A DNA stretch of 64,000 nt from Buddleja alternifolia (Eukaryota; Streptophyta; Magnoliopsida; Lamiales; Scrophulariaceae), in the NCBI GenBank assembly GCA_019426215.1, contig CM033395.1:1061501-1125500 (forward strand), given 5' to 3'. The position numbers and the translations under genes are program-made. Below the pieces are notes generated by a model. It did not search any database. It saw only the letters and a program-made list of their open reading frames with translations, and had not been told where the DNA came from. Shown one piece after another: positions 1-12,383 of this stretch (position 1 is the first letter of the stretch; each line of letters opens with the position of its first letter).

Positions 1-45
1 GAGCCAATAATGACATATCAAAAAAAAAAAATCCAGTTTACTTAC

Positions 46-3000
46 CTGGACTTCAAACAGATAATCATGGGGATAAACCGGCAATGGAAGCGAGTCCTCA
101 AAATGGAAGTTTACCACTGGAAATCCATCATCGACACTGCAAAAATACAGTACAAAACCATAAATTAATTTTTATTTTTCTAAAAAGTGCATACAAAACT
201 CAAGAATTTTTGTGGCGGCAAAACTTACTTCCCATTGTACCAAAAACATCTAAACTGCTTCTCGACTATATGAGTTTGCAGATTTGGTTGCCGAGCCATC
301 ATCTAAAGACACAAACACAGATTAATTAATATATATATATATATACATATTATATTCAGAGAGGGGGTGAGAAAGTGGTGGACTTTTGGAGTTCATTAGA
401 TACCTTGGAAATAAGCTGTTGATAAACCTCAGCTGGAAGATAGGCCAAAGTTGTACCACTATCAATTATAGTTCCTCTACTGGATCCTGTGTCGAATTCG
501 TCAGTTGGGAGGTCTAGAAATTGACCGCCCACCTCAACTGACTTCAAAACGACATTATAATGTGCCCTGAGAGGATAACAAGAATTTGATTAGAGAAATG
601 AGATAATAACAAATTTACCATGTTAGTGTTTTTACATTTTCAATATTTTCATATAATTCATGGCAAAAAAATAAAAAGAGGCACTTCTAGTATTGCATCC
701 CAAATTTATTGCCAGCACTTTCTTTCTGCGACGTCTCAAAATAATACGCCATTCCTAAAAGGATTTTGTTTTCCAAAACTATCCTCTCAATTAATCTAAT
801 GGAAGTAATGACGTGAAAAATCTCAACCACTACTTTTAAATGCAGAATTGTAAAACCACACAAGAACTTACATTTTTCAACTCTCATCTAAAGCTCCATA
901 AGATAACCACTGCCACTGCCTACATGCATAACACACAGAGAAAGGAAACAGCACAAATTCTGCTACAGATCTGCTGAAACCCCTATTTCTTCTCCTCCAC
1001 CAGTTTTTTATCTTCGATTTTTTTCTCACAATTGATATGTGAGCAGGTATAGATTTGTTTTTATAAATGGAAGTGATAATGGGTGTTTCTATGGCACGTA
1101 TATGCATGCACTTACTCGTGGAGGCGATAGGTTGACAGGTGTTAATGTGTTTCAAGCAGGTGGCTTGGGTGTTTATATTTTACAATTAGGTCCTTAACTC
1201 ATTAAAAAATTCTAACTGAACCCTCGAATAAAAATTATGCTCATATTGACTCATAGAATTTAATTCAACTACGTTACGAAAACACTATCCTTATCTAAAG
1301 AATCTTTTAAAGAAAAATTAATAAATCAAGCTGATAGAATAAGTTTGATACGGAATAACGAGAGCCTTGATAAAAAGTAAAATTTTGGAGAATCAAGCTT
1401 TGCCAACAAAATATATCAAAGGATACGATTATTGTTTAGATTTGTCTATATAGTGGAATATCTAATTTCTACAAACACAGAGATATCGGAGGCAGGATCT
1501 AAGAGGCCATATCCCCTGGCATTGCAATTCTGAACTTCTAATGATCATCAAATATCTTTTGTTAACATAAAGGTAATTGCTAGATTCTATCTCCTGCATT
1601 TTTATAAACTTATATCTTCCAAATGAAGAGCTTCATTATGTAATGAGAGTAGAGTTTAAGATCTCAAAAGATAATCATGAGATTCTCTATCATAGGTCAA
1701 ACCTAAGATCAAAGAATATATAGATATACAGTTGACGCTAAACAACTCCAACTTTATCACAGAAAAAGAAGAAATAGGAAGAAGTAAATGTTGTCACGTA
1801 CTCATTTGAGACCAGTCGTGTTCTATTTACTTTTGGCTGCACTACTTCTCCAATAGCAAATATACCACCTCCCTTGATTCCATCCAAGCAATGTGAAAAG
1901 ATCTTTTTCACCTTTCCAGACGAAGCAAGCTGTGAAAGAATGGATGTATTTGCTTGTCCAAAACCAATTATCCCATCAACGGCCTGAGAAGATGAACCCA
2001 ACTCTCCACCTTGTTTCGCTGAGCACCTATCTTGGATTTGATCAAAAGAAAAACATGTAAAATACAAAAAGGTGACACAGTTGATTTTTCATAGAAAGTT
2101 ATAGTAAAATTATGTGAACGATAAAGCAAGACATACTTCGAAATTAAGCACATTAACATGGATAAGATTATATACAACAGTAATAATGGAAGCAACTCAA
2201 ACATCTGAACCACTCAACCACTATGTGACATACCCAAAGAGAATGGCTGAAGAAATTCACATATAACAAAATAGCATAAATTCCAAACACAAAAGAAAGT
2301 CAACAAAAAAATATAAGATATGCACAAAAGTTTGCAACAACACAGAAGTGATTTTACTTCATCTGCTATATATGTAACAAGTGATCTAATATATTCGATT
2401 CACATAATGAAATTATTTAATTCCCTATATAATCATTCTACTCATTAGAGCCTAAATCATGATTTCAAAGGAGCTTCCGCCGAATATGAAAGGTTTGCTT
2501 TAAGAAATTTGTATCAAAGTGACTTTCAATTTTTTCAAAGGCAAATGTATGAGGGTAATTCATACTTAGTTAGAGAAATATATATCAAGCTCTGTATCGC
2601 TATTGTTGAACAATATGGGTCCAGATGTTTTCCAAGAACACGGAGTTTATATCGGAGAGCAACCATTTTTCTCATGCTTGTAATGGCCTTTTAACTAACT
2701 TAAATGCATGTATCCTAGAGAGCATGAGGGTACATCTATCACCTATAAGAAGTGTTAATATCAGAAAAGTATCACAAAGATTATCTAATCATAATAAATG
2801 TTGCTTCCCTTCTTACAGAAAATATTATTATCCAAAATATCAATTTAAATGCACAAGGTTTAATACTTATGATAAGTTTAAATAGCAGTTACCTAATTCT
2901 TAGGTGACTACATAAAGCAATGTCTTCATAAGTCGACGACAATCATGCATGTCCTTTACAAATGAAGACAATTGTTATAGATTCAGGTGCTTCATGATAC

Positions 3001-6000
3001 ATGTACAAAAACGTTTAATATACACCATTCAACTTGACTACTTACTTCATTTTGCATATATCAGACAATGTTTTGATGCATTATCTAGTTTATGCATGTG
3101 AGAACATGTGTAAATACGAGCACATGCACACACTAATTATACAAAGTTAAGTGTTACCCATATATATGCGCCAGAGTGGCAACTACATATAAGATTTCCT
3201 GTCCATTTGAAACTATGTTGTACTTGATCAAGTATGATTGACAATAAAATGGTTAATGAAGAAGGAAGAAACTTTGATGTTGTCGAATACCAAACTATGT
3301 ACATTGATCATTTTGTCTGCGAAGTTTTTCCTTTATCAACAGCCGAGATATTCATGTAAAATGTTTTTTGATCTACTAGTTGTTTATGTTTATGCCTTCA
3401 GAGCAGCTGGATAAATTAGATTATATATCATATTAAGGGATTCAGAAAAGAAAAGGTCTACGCAATAAAGACAGATTTCAGAAGAAAGGCTCTAATCCCA
3501 TGCAAATCTTGGGAATGCATATATCCGTAGATTAAGAACCCTCTACAAATGAACACATAAATCCTAACTATACCGTTTCGTGTTTCTGTTTGAATTTATA
3601 TTATTCTGACTTTTAATTCTCACTTTCTTCAACAATTATTGTTTACTTTTGATTTTGAGTTTTTATTGACAACAATTATGAAGTTTAATCAACTCTCAAA
3701 AAATATACAGTCCAAAGTACAGAAATGCGACCAGCTTTAACATTGATTTTAGATCAAATGAAACCTATAAGTTAATATCATTGCACAATTATTCATATCA
3801 TCTTCTTAAATGAGAAAGGTTGCATAGACAATAAATATAACTTCAAACCATCACATATACACCAATGCTTTCAAGTGCTTATTACAAAATTAAGGATTAG
3901 TCCCACCAAAGCTCAAGTAAGCTGATGTATAAATGATATCTCAAGAGTTCGTGTTCATAGCCAATGCATAAATGGTACTCCAAGAAAATTCAAGACTCCA
4001 ACCAAAACGACAAGAGAATTAAAAATAGGCTCTGAGATAGAAATGAAAACCCACCCAAATGCTATAGATCCATTCATTGTTGAGGTTTGAAGGTTTCCAG
4101 TCACTTGATCAAATCTGAAGTAATCTCTGATAAAGTATCCCTCAGTTCTACTCCCATCGCCATAAGTAACAGAATATACGCAGTTCATTCCGGCCCTGCA
4201 ATCTGGATTTGGACCAGTGAATGCAGCATCACAAAAATCTTGATCACAAGTGATCGTCTTTCCAGTAGAGGAGGCTGTCAAGTCATATTGCATCAACGGT
4301 ATCTGGTGGATTAAAAAAAATTATTCTATAATAATACTTAATAAAGAAGAATAAGAGAAGAAGAAGAAGAAGGGATCATACGTCAAGGTCACTTTTTGTG
4401 GGGCATCTGTCACAGTTTTTACAATTCACCCATAAAATATCACTTCCTGTATCGACCTGGACGTGATAGTCAACTGGAGGAGTCCCAATTGTGATTTTGG
4501 TGTAATAGAGCCTGAAAAAAATTATCAGATAAACAACTGAGATTCACAAACAATGAGCTATTTAGCAGAGAAACTAAACAAACCACTAGCAACACCAAGA
4601 AATTCTCAAAACCAGTACCATTTGGGAAGGGTGCACATACTCTAGTGTGAGGTAGGGTGCTAATTAGATATAATTAGATAATTTTGTTATGATCACTGAA
4701 GCAATCTTTAATAACATCTTCTTTCGTAGTTATTCCAAGGAAAATCCAATTTGTCGCATAGAATTAATTGTTCTATTATTTGTTTGATCAAACTAATCAA
4801 CAATTCAAGTGTATTAATCACTGCAGAATTTAGAAACATGATTTAAACTCTCTGAGTTGCTTGCAGCTAAATCAAAACAGGCATTGCGGAGTTTAAAAAT
4901 ATTAGTAATCTAGAATATTAAAACAAATGTAAGTTTACAACATCATGATGAGATACATTATGCATCTCTCTCAAGGATATGATGCATAAGCTACAAGAAC
5001 GTTTCACCTAATCTTCAAGGATGGCAAATCTGATGCATCTTTCTTAACTAATATCCTTCTTAACCTATCTTAATGATAGCTTTCAAGCTTGCAAATTATC
5101 AAATACTCACCTCTTAGCCTAACTAAAGTAACATTTGAGTGACAGTGAACTGAAAGCAGCTAGCTAGATGGCCATGACTACATCAGTTTATTACTTAATT
5201 ATTCCTCAAAGCTGCCCCCCTAGATACAAGACTATAGATCAATCTTTTATAACCCCACCTTTTTCATCATCAACCTAACATCCATCTCTTCGGCATTGGC
5301 AGATGAAAAAAAAAAAAGTTAGAACTTTAATGCCCTGCCGATTCATTAGTTGTACATGATTGTTAACTTCACAAAAAGTGGAGCCAAGAGAAATAGCACT
5401 GTGTTTGTTAACATTCACCAGAGATAATAACGCATTTATACTCGCAACGGTCTCTGAATTCGCAATGAAATGAAATGAGAAACAACAGCAAACAAACAAA
5501 AAGCGTTCTTAATATTAGAGCAAGATAATGACTACAAAATGAGCAATATATTAGGTGTGAAAATTAAGCCAACCCCAGGCATTCCTTATCAGTCAAATGA
5601 TGCATATTACTTCAACGCTAACTTACACGTTCAAACACTACAGTCGACAGTACAGAACTAAAGCCTCATGAATGAACATTGAAATGATTAAGATAAAATC
5701 CAGATGATACATCCTAAACTAAATATAACCAATTCACAATAAATCCTCAAGTACATTTCCCCATGACACAAATCAACATCAATAATCAATCACATGCAAC
5801 ACAAATACAAAAACAGATCAAAAAGTCAGATTGATTGTGTACAAGACATACGCAGCGTTCGTGGGCGAGCCATCGCCGCCTAACTGAAAATCAATGGCGG
5901 AAAGCATTCTGCCGTGGCGCCGCGAATCGTGTGCCCTCAGCTCTCCCAGCCCGGCCTTTCCCTTCCCCCGGCCACCATACTTGTGATGAACTTCAAACAC

Positions 6001-6096
6001 CACATTCCCCTTCACCACCCACATCAGCTCAACCGAAAAGAATAAAACAAAAATCGAAATCAAGCACCTCTTCCCGGAATCCATCGCCACCTCCAA
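46..6096 (-). CDS. GPI-type aspartic protease, A36/A39-like (3' end off window)
   Basis: Seven minus-strand exons were joined with consistent phases: 6096-5852, 4511-4382, 4302-4055, 2026-1802, 566-404, 302-229 and 136-46; the C-terminus lies beyond position 1. The product is a pepsin-family (A1) endopeptidase of the plant atypical group, expected to pass through the secretory pathway. Exon 1 begins with MEVAMDSGKR followed by a hydrophobic signal peptide, then the short prosegment with FEVHHKYGG and SRRHGRML. The first catalytic motif DTGSD is at about residue 102 (exon 2) and the second, DSGTT, at about 318 (exon 5). Exon 4 carries VDGIIGFGQ and FSHCLDGIKGGGIFAIG, and the last exon seen has VYPHDYLFEV; all are typical of the Arabidopsis A36/A39 group. 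A GPI signal cannot be checked because the end is missing. A second in-frame Met at residue 5 could also start. The introns (for example 4512-5851, 2027-4054 and 567-1801) are AT-rich with no recognisable insert. Confidence 0.9.
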
Positions 6097-6431
6097 GAAT
6101 TATATTTGTGTATATATATATAAAGGGGGGGAAACGTAATACAAAGCAATAGAAACCTAAATTGTATGAATGAATGTGAATCTTGGAAAAGGTTAATAGA
6201 ATTTGAATTTTATTTTATGGGTTGGTGAAAAGAATGTGAAACTTGGTGGCGGGGTGGCCAAGGTGGGGGTGAATAAGGCCAGGCGAGAAGGAGCCGAAAA
6301 CGTGATAGCGAGAAAGAGAAAAGAGGCGGAGATAAACGGGGAAAAGGACAAAGGGGATCGATTTAAATTTAGTAAATCTAAGGAAGAAAAAAGAGAGAGA
6401 GAAAATAGCTTCTTAATCTTACAAGATTTTA

Positions 6432-6469
<38 letters not shown>

Positions 6470-6620
6470 TCTGAGCTCTTGCGTAAGCCGTCATGTAACC
6501 TCGCGGCTTGCCTGTCTCTGTGTGTATATGTATATAAACGAGTGTCTATATATGTATATGTATATGTATATGTATATAAAGAGGAGTGAGTTACACTAAA
6601 TTCTCTCTCTCTCGCGTGTT
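6097..6620 (-). promoter_or_regulatory. Leader and proximal promoter of the aspartic protease, with CT and TATATG microsatellites
   Basis: Upstream of the protease start lie a CT dinucleotide run at about 6434-6463 (a GA run in the sense of the gene), a (TATATG)n stretch at about 6518-6580 and another short CT run near 6602. GA/CT runs are common in plant 5' leaders and core promoters. No single TATA box can be picked out of the repeat. Confidence 0.4.
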
Positions 6621-7786
6621 TGCGTCAGTGCAGACAGGCTTTAACAGAAACAACCCATCTTTTTCCAATTATATCGCTGTCCAACTCAGCTTTGTTTAGT
6701 TTTATTCTTTTTCTCGAATTTTGGATCAAAAATGATGTTTTTATGTCAGAGGTATAAATTATGACACAAATATTAATGGTTTAATTGCATGCGTATTAAT
6801 TTTTAATATATTTTTAAAAAAAGTAGAGAATTTTACTTTTTAGAGACGGAAAAATAGTTTTAAAGAGTGTATTTAGATGAGTTATTTTTTATCGAAAAAC
6901 ATGTTTGCTTTTATTTTGGATTTTTTTTTGGTGAAAAAATTTATTGAAAGTTGTGTATTTTGATTGAAATGTGTTTGGTTTTGTGTTTGATTTTATTTTC
7001 AGAAGAGACAAAAATTACTGTAGCAGTCAAATCATGTAAGTTTTTGTCTGAAAAGTTGTGTTTATAATTGAAAAATATAATATAATATAAGTTTTAAATG
7101 ATTATATTGTAGTTGATGTAATTATTAGGCACCCTAAAATAGAGACAAATAGGGAGACAATAGCTGACAATTTTTTTGACAAAAAAACATAAAGCAAACA
7201 AGTTTCGGCCAAAATTTTGGCCAAAAAATGGTTTGAAAATAAAACCAAACAGAGCCGTAATGATTCGGGTTGATATAATATATTTTTTTATGAGAAATTT
7301 GTTTGCATTGGTATATAGATATTATTTTGGGTAAACATAATTTAATTCAACTCATCGATTTAGGCATAAGAAAATCGGCAAAAATAGAGCTTATTTTGCG
7401 TGTTGCGTTATTTACTTCCGGTATTGAGAAATAGTTAGATGAAGTCATTTTAATTGATAGGTGAATTGTCAAATCAAGAATAGAAAAATTCTATTTTTTT
7501 TCTCCTTTTTTACAAGAAATTTTTAAAAAATTAACTAATTTTGCAAAATATAAAATAGAAAATTTGAGATCTTTTTTCATGAAAAATTCTTGAAAGCATG
7601 CGATTCAAATGTATTTTCTAGAGATTTTTCTTTAAAAACATTTGTTTTTGGGGGATGGATATGTCATCAAATTAAAGTCTTATCTATATTTCTATACTCT
7701 TTTCATAAAACTACCCTACCATAAATAATATCATGCCAAGTTAGTTTCATCTTTTTGTTCATTTTTCTTAACCTTGATTTTTTCTC
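6621..7786. other. AT-rich intergenic stretch
   Basis: No gene is seen. The segment ending near 7258 finishes in AACCAAACAGAGCC, which resembles the terminus of the Tourist-like elements found at 19436-19956 and 32160-32312, so a decayed MITE may lie at roughly 6850-7258. Its left end could not be fixed. Confidence 0.35.
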
Positions 7787-8008
7787 GGGATAATTGCATA
7801 TCTCACCCCTGTAAAACATGAAACCTGCACACATCCTCCCTGTGTTAAATCCGAGGAAGGTAGCATTCACGCGCAGTGTATTTGAAGCAGAGTTGGGGGT
7901 TTCGTGCAAGGTTTTCAAAAACATATGGGCATTTCAGACTATTTTTTTAATACAGAGGGGATATGTGCAGGTTTTGTGTTTCACAAAGGTACATTATGCA
8001 ACTATCTC
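7787..8008. mobile_element. 222 bp MULE-type MITE with 9 bp target duplication
   Basis: The termini are inverted: GGGATAATTGCATA on the left and, read as complement from the right, GAGATAGTTGCATA. The element is flanked by identical 9 bp repeats TTTTTTCTC (7778-7786 and 8009-8017), the duplication length of Mutator-like elements. Internal ACCTGCACAC and GTGCAGGT also pair, as in the better preserved relative at 23117-23247. The direct repeat is of low complexity, so it is weaker evidence than at 23117. Confidence 0.7.
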
Positions 8009-8149
8009 TTTTTTCTCTCGTAAGATCTTTATCCCACCTATATTATTCCTCAATTCTCATTTTTTTCTACTATTTTCTACTTATTCTGGACAAAAATTTC
8101 GTAGATTTATTGTGGATATCATTTGGTAATTCACTATTTTTTTAATATA

Positions 8150-8192
8150 AAATTCAGTGAGACGACATAGGTTTTGTCCTCTCACTGAATTT
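8150..8192. repeat. Hairpin at the left MULE terminus
   Basis: AAATTCAGTGAG at 8150-8161 is the exact complement of CTCACTGAATTT at 8181-8192, with GACGACATAGG in the loop. The right terminus has a similar but different palindrome at 17275-17297. Confidence 0.75.
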
Positions 8193-8221
8193 CCATTTTT
8201 TTTATTTTTATTTTTCGCCAT

Positions 8222-8246
8222 AAAACACTGCTTTAAGCAGTGTTTT
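8222..8246. repeat. 25 bp palindrome
   Basis: AAAACACTGCTT and AAGCAGTGTTTT are exact inverted repeats around a single central T, just inside the left MULE end. It could form a short cruciform or hairpin. Confidence 0.75.
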
Positions 8247-8259
8247 AAGCATCCCCTTC

Positions 8260-9200
8260 AAACGCCCCTCTTCTCTTTCTCTTTCTCTTCTCTTCTCTTC
8301 TTCCTCCAATTATCACCATTGTTGGCAAGCTTTTTTCCCCGAATTTATCCTCCAAATTTCTCCTTCAACCAACAAATTAGTAATTCTATTTGATTATACT
8401 TTTAACTTTGTTAAATTTAGAGTTTGTATATATTTTTTTTATTGTAATGGTATTGTAATTTAGGGTTCAAAACTTGAATTTGTAGTGATAAATTCGATTT
8501 GTTAGCTATAATTTTTGAATTATTTGGTATAATTCTCGAATATGTTGGTATAATTTTTGAATTAATAGGTTGATTTTTTATTTTTAGGTTCAATTTTGAC
8601 TTTTAGGTATAATGTCAATTTTTAGTGTTACTTTTGAATTATTTGGTTTAATGTTAAAATTGGTTGGTATAATTTTTGAATTAATAGGTTGGTTTTTGAT
8701 TTTTAGGTTCAATTTTGACTTTTAGGTATAATGTCAATTTTTAGTGTTATTTTTGAATTATTTGGTATAATGTTGGAATTGGTTCATATAATTTTTTAAA
8801 TGTTCGGTATAATTGTAATTTTTAGTGTTTAATTTTGAATTGTTAGGTTTGATTTCGAGTTGTTAGGTTAATTTGGAATTGTTTGGTATAAGTTCGAATT
8901 AATAGGCTTAATTTTGAGTAGTTAGATTTATTTTTGAATAGGTTGGTATATTTTTGCAATTGTTTAGTATAATGTTCGAATTAGTTGGTATAATTTTCGA
9001 ATTGTTCGGCTTAATTTGAATTTATAGGTTTAATTTCAAATTGTTAGGTTTGATTTCGAGTTATTAGGTTTAATTTTGAATTGTTCAGTATAAGTTCGAA
9101 TTTATCGGGCTTAATTTCGAATAGTTAGCTTTAATTTTGAATTGGTTGGTAGGTTTTTGCAAATGTTTGGTATAATGTTCGAATTAGTTGGCATAATGTT
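8260..9200. repeat. Left inverted end of the MULE, with degenerate and 119 bp tandem repeats
   Basis: Variants of GGTATAATTTTTGAATT, TTAGGTTTAATTTTGAATTG and similar phrases recur throughout. Within it, about 8550-8668 and 8669-8786 are a direct tandem copy of about 119 bp. The whole block corresponds to the complement of about 16330-17220. Confidence 0.7.
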
Positions 9201-9212
9201 TGGTGTTCTTTC

Positions 9213-9480
9213 CCTTTCTCCGACTACAGTAGTTCACGTGAAAGCAAAACTCGTGAACAAAAGGCAGACAAAAAAAAGTTCATGTGATATTTATCTGTGA
9301 TCCAATAGACAAAAAAAATTCACGTGACAAAAATAAGTTCATGTGAACAAAATGCAGCAAAAAAAAAAGCAAAAACCGTGAACAAAATCGTCACAATCCG
9401 ACTACAGTAGTTCACGTGAAAGGAAACCCCGTGACGAAATACAGTAGTTCATAAATGCCGAAGGTCTTTATTAAGGCAAA
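9213..9480. repeat. CACGTG-rich direct repeats inside the MULE
   Basis: TCCGACTACAGTAGTTCACG occurs at about 9218 and again at about 9397, and both copies run into the palindrome TTCACGTGAA (9233-9242 and 9411-9420). Variants TTCACGTGA and TTCATGTGA lie between them. CACGTG is the core of the plant G-box; whether it acts here is unknown. Confidence 0.5.
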
Positions 9481-9861
9481 AAATTATCACGACTCAACAC
9501 CACAAATACGAGCCAAAAATATATATTTTGAGATTCATTCGAAAATAGGAGATAATCATAACTCTAGACATCAACAAACGTGGTTATTAGTAGAAAAACG
9601 ATGACTACGAGGCAGTTCGACATGAGGACCTTATTGAGTATTATTGTGGACTCAGAAGGGAATGGTCTCATCAAGTGCTTGAATCTGAGGAGTTGGTTAA
9701 TGATCTTCGAAGAGTTGGCGTGCGAATTCCACGATGTAGATCCTTGATGACGCTGAGAAATGGTGAAGAAAATTGTAGGAGGGTTGTTTCCAGAATAAGA
9801 ATAGAAAATAACAGGATGATTTTACGTCGTTGTAGATATCAAAGCACGTTAGCTATTAGCG
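9481..9861. other. MULE interior with no recognised gene
   Basis: A plus-strand frame of 74 codons (9675-9899) is the longest. It has no recognisable domain and runs into the neighbouring LTR. I treat this as non-coding transposon interior. Confidence 0.4.
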
Positions 9862-11462
9862 TGTCAAGTTTTTATAACAAGTGCACTAGTCGTGTGTAGT
9901 AATAAAAGTGGACAAAAAGAAGTCCGGGTTGTCGAACCACAGAGACTTGAATTTTAGTTTATGATTAATGAAAATGGACAAAAGTAAATTGCAATAAAAC
10001 GAGTAAGCAAGCGAAGAACAAAAGAGAAACGGACTATAGATTAAATCTCAAGAGTGATAAAACGACTAAGGCACATGCTACAACCTCTACTCATCAATAT
10101 ACGTGAGCTACTCTTCGAATTATTACACTCCTATTGCTTTGGTGGAAACTCCTTAGTTAACTATTATCCGATGTCTCGGCTCATAATAATCCTATGATTA
10201 ATTGACGGTTCTCTAAATATGTCTATCCGAGAATCTAATCAATAACCACGCATTAACGTTCTAGAGTTTCCCCAGATAAATCCGGCTAACAGCACCCGGA
10301 AATCTTTACCTATTTCTAGGGGCAATTCCACATTAGTTTCGGATGATGCATTGATTCTTGTTGCACCCCAACCTATGTTCTTTCGAATGGATAGAATGGG
10401 CACAATAGCAAGCATATGATTGTGATAAAAGCACAAAATCAACACACAAAGCAATAGGAGAATTAATACGATAATTCACTTCACATATATTGATTTGTAA
10501 AATAGGTCTTCACATGGCCTTAGTACTACAATTTAACCTCTCATCAAGGCCTTAAAAAAATCTAATACAAACATATACATACTCATGGAAATAAACATGT
10601 AAATGCAAGCAATTAAAACTCCCTCAATTGCTTGATGATGGATCCTTGCTTTAGAACTTCAATCCTTAGATCCTATCTCTTTCTTGCCTTTCAAAGAAGA
10701 TGAAATGATGGCTCAAAACCCAGAAAATGCCTCCACAAACCCAGATTTCGAACCCTCTTTAATGTGCTGAAAATTTAGCTTTATAGAACTGAAATTCGGT
10801 TATATCGGCGCCCAGGCGCGGCCGAATCGGCGCCTAGGCGCGTCCTGCGTGGCACAAATGACTTGGGGAATAAGTTGCAGGGCGCCCAGGCGTGCATAAT
10901 GGAGCCCAAGTGCGGTGGTGGTGGCGCCTAGGCGTGATGAAGTGGCGCCTGGGCGCCACAGTGCGAACACTAAACCTTTTTCTTGCTTTTCAGCGCAGAA
11001 ATCGTGTTTTATTCATAACGTTTTCCACGGACCTTCGATTAGAATGATTCAAGTTCCCAATTGAAGCTAAGACATAGAGCTACCACTTTATAGAAGGAAA
11101 TGTTCTCAAATTCGGTCTTGAAACATACAGAAATGGCGTTCAAACGTGGAAGATGTGTCAGATATCGCGCCCAAGAGCGAGGAAAAGGCGCCTAGGCGCC
11201 CATCTGCGTAACTCCAACTTATTTCATGCTTGTTTGGGCGCCCAGACATGATTATGGCTGCGTTTGGGCATGGGGGTGCGAAACAGCTTCGCCTAAACTT
11301 GGTTTATACGTCGTTTTTCCGCCCTTTCTTCGTTTGCATCCATTTACAACCTGAAATCACTTCACACACGGATTAAACGCAAATGTGGCAAGAATCAAGC
11401 GATAAATGAACCTAAAACATAAACACAACGGGCTTAAAAACACGTAAAAATGACTCTTATCA
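9862..11462 (-). mobile_element. LTR-like sequence of a Ty3/gypsy Tat/Athila-type element
   Basis: Read on the minus strand the segment starts TGATAAGAGTCATTTTTACG and ends ACTTGACA, giving TG...CA ends over 1601 bp. It contains repeated GGCGCCTAGGCGC and GGCGCCCAGGCGC motifs (10806-10960 and 11170-11240) and a leader-like end with CTAGTGCACTTGTTATAAAAAC. These traits are familiar from plant Tat/Athila LTRs. I found no matching target duplication (flanks TAGCG and TTAAG), so the limits are provisional. It interrupts the surrounding MULE. Confidence 0.55.
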
Positions 11463-12383
11463 TTAAGTAATTTGGTAAAATAGTTTTTCATTATTGAGTA
11501 ATTTTAATGAATAGTTTTTTATTGTTGAGTAATCCTCCCACGTGCCATATACAATCTCATTTGCACGTCGCAAATTGTACCAAGCCTTCCCATACGTAAT
11601 ATCTAATTGCCATTTTTTCGACACCATTAGTACAATTAGACCGACCTTATATGACGAATCCTTCCTAAATTCTAGTAGAATTTCATGTGCGATCGTGTTT
11701 ATGTCCAAGTTAAAGTGGTTCTTGGAACAATCTTCAGCAAAACATTTGTGTGCCCCTTCATACCTTATAATTTTCCAAAAATTAGTACTCTTCAACAAAC
11801 TTCACCGCAGTCTAAAGGGGCATCCATTTTTGCATTCTACAGCATACATTTTCAGATTACTAATTGTCGCCTTAAACTCACGCCGTGCATGTGGCATGTG
11901 GTAGTTTTTCACCGCTGCTTGCAAGCTAAGTTTGTTGTCAAAAATTTGGCCCTTGCGAAGATTACCTTTCACATGATCATAAATTATTCTCCGAGTCAAA
12001 CCTGAACTTTGTCGATGTAGTGAATCTCCTTCTACTTCTGGGTATGTGGTGGAGTAGAATGGGAGCACTTCATGAAATCTTTCTTCGGTTCTTGTGGGAG
12101 GGACATCTTCATTCATTGGTACATTACTCTCATCATCTTCATCCTCATCCATCATTGCATTGTTGATGTGTTCTTCCAACTCGGCGTCTAAATCATTATG
12201 GATCGAATAGTCAGAATGATCACTGTCATCGTCACTCCCAATATCATCATTCTCAATGTCTGCAAAATCACTAGACTCAAGATTGGGATGCTCAAAGTCA
12301 TGACGACTTTGTGTGACGGACCTACGATTAAATATAAATAGGATGACAATATGTAAAAATAAGAATAACAAGTCACGAATCAA
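11463..12383 (-). pseudogene. MuDR-type transposase N-terminal fragment
   Basis: The minus-strand frame 12383-11802 has an acidic region (FADIENDDIGSDDDSDHSD) followed by KGQIFDNKLSLQAAVKNYHM and VECKNGCPFRLR, the pattern of the MuDR transposase DNA-binding domain. After one stop codon the frame 11798-11463 continues with NFWKIIRYEGAHKC, KWQLDITYGKAWYNLRRA and YGTWEDYS, matching the region that precedes the DDE catalytic domain. The catalytic DDE domain and the SWIM zinc finger are absent. The internal stop and the loss of the C-terminal two thirds make it non-functional. Confidence 0.7.

Noticed and set aside
6203..6589. Plus-strand frame of 128 codons upstream of the aspartic protease
   Set aside because: It crosses the CT and TATATG microsatellites and lies in the protease promoter.
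10800..11260. CpG-island promoter
   Set aside because: The GC-rich text is made of repeated GGCGCC-type palindromes within an LTR, not beside any gene.
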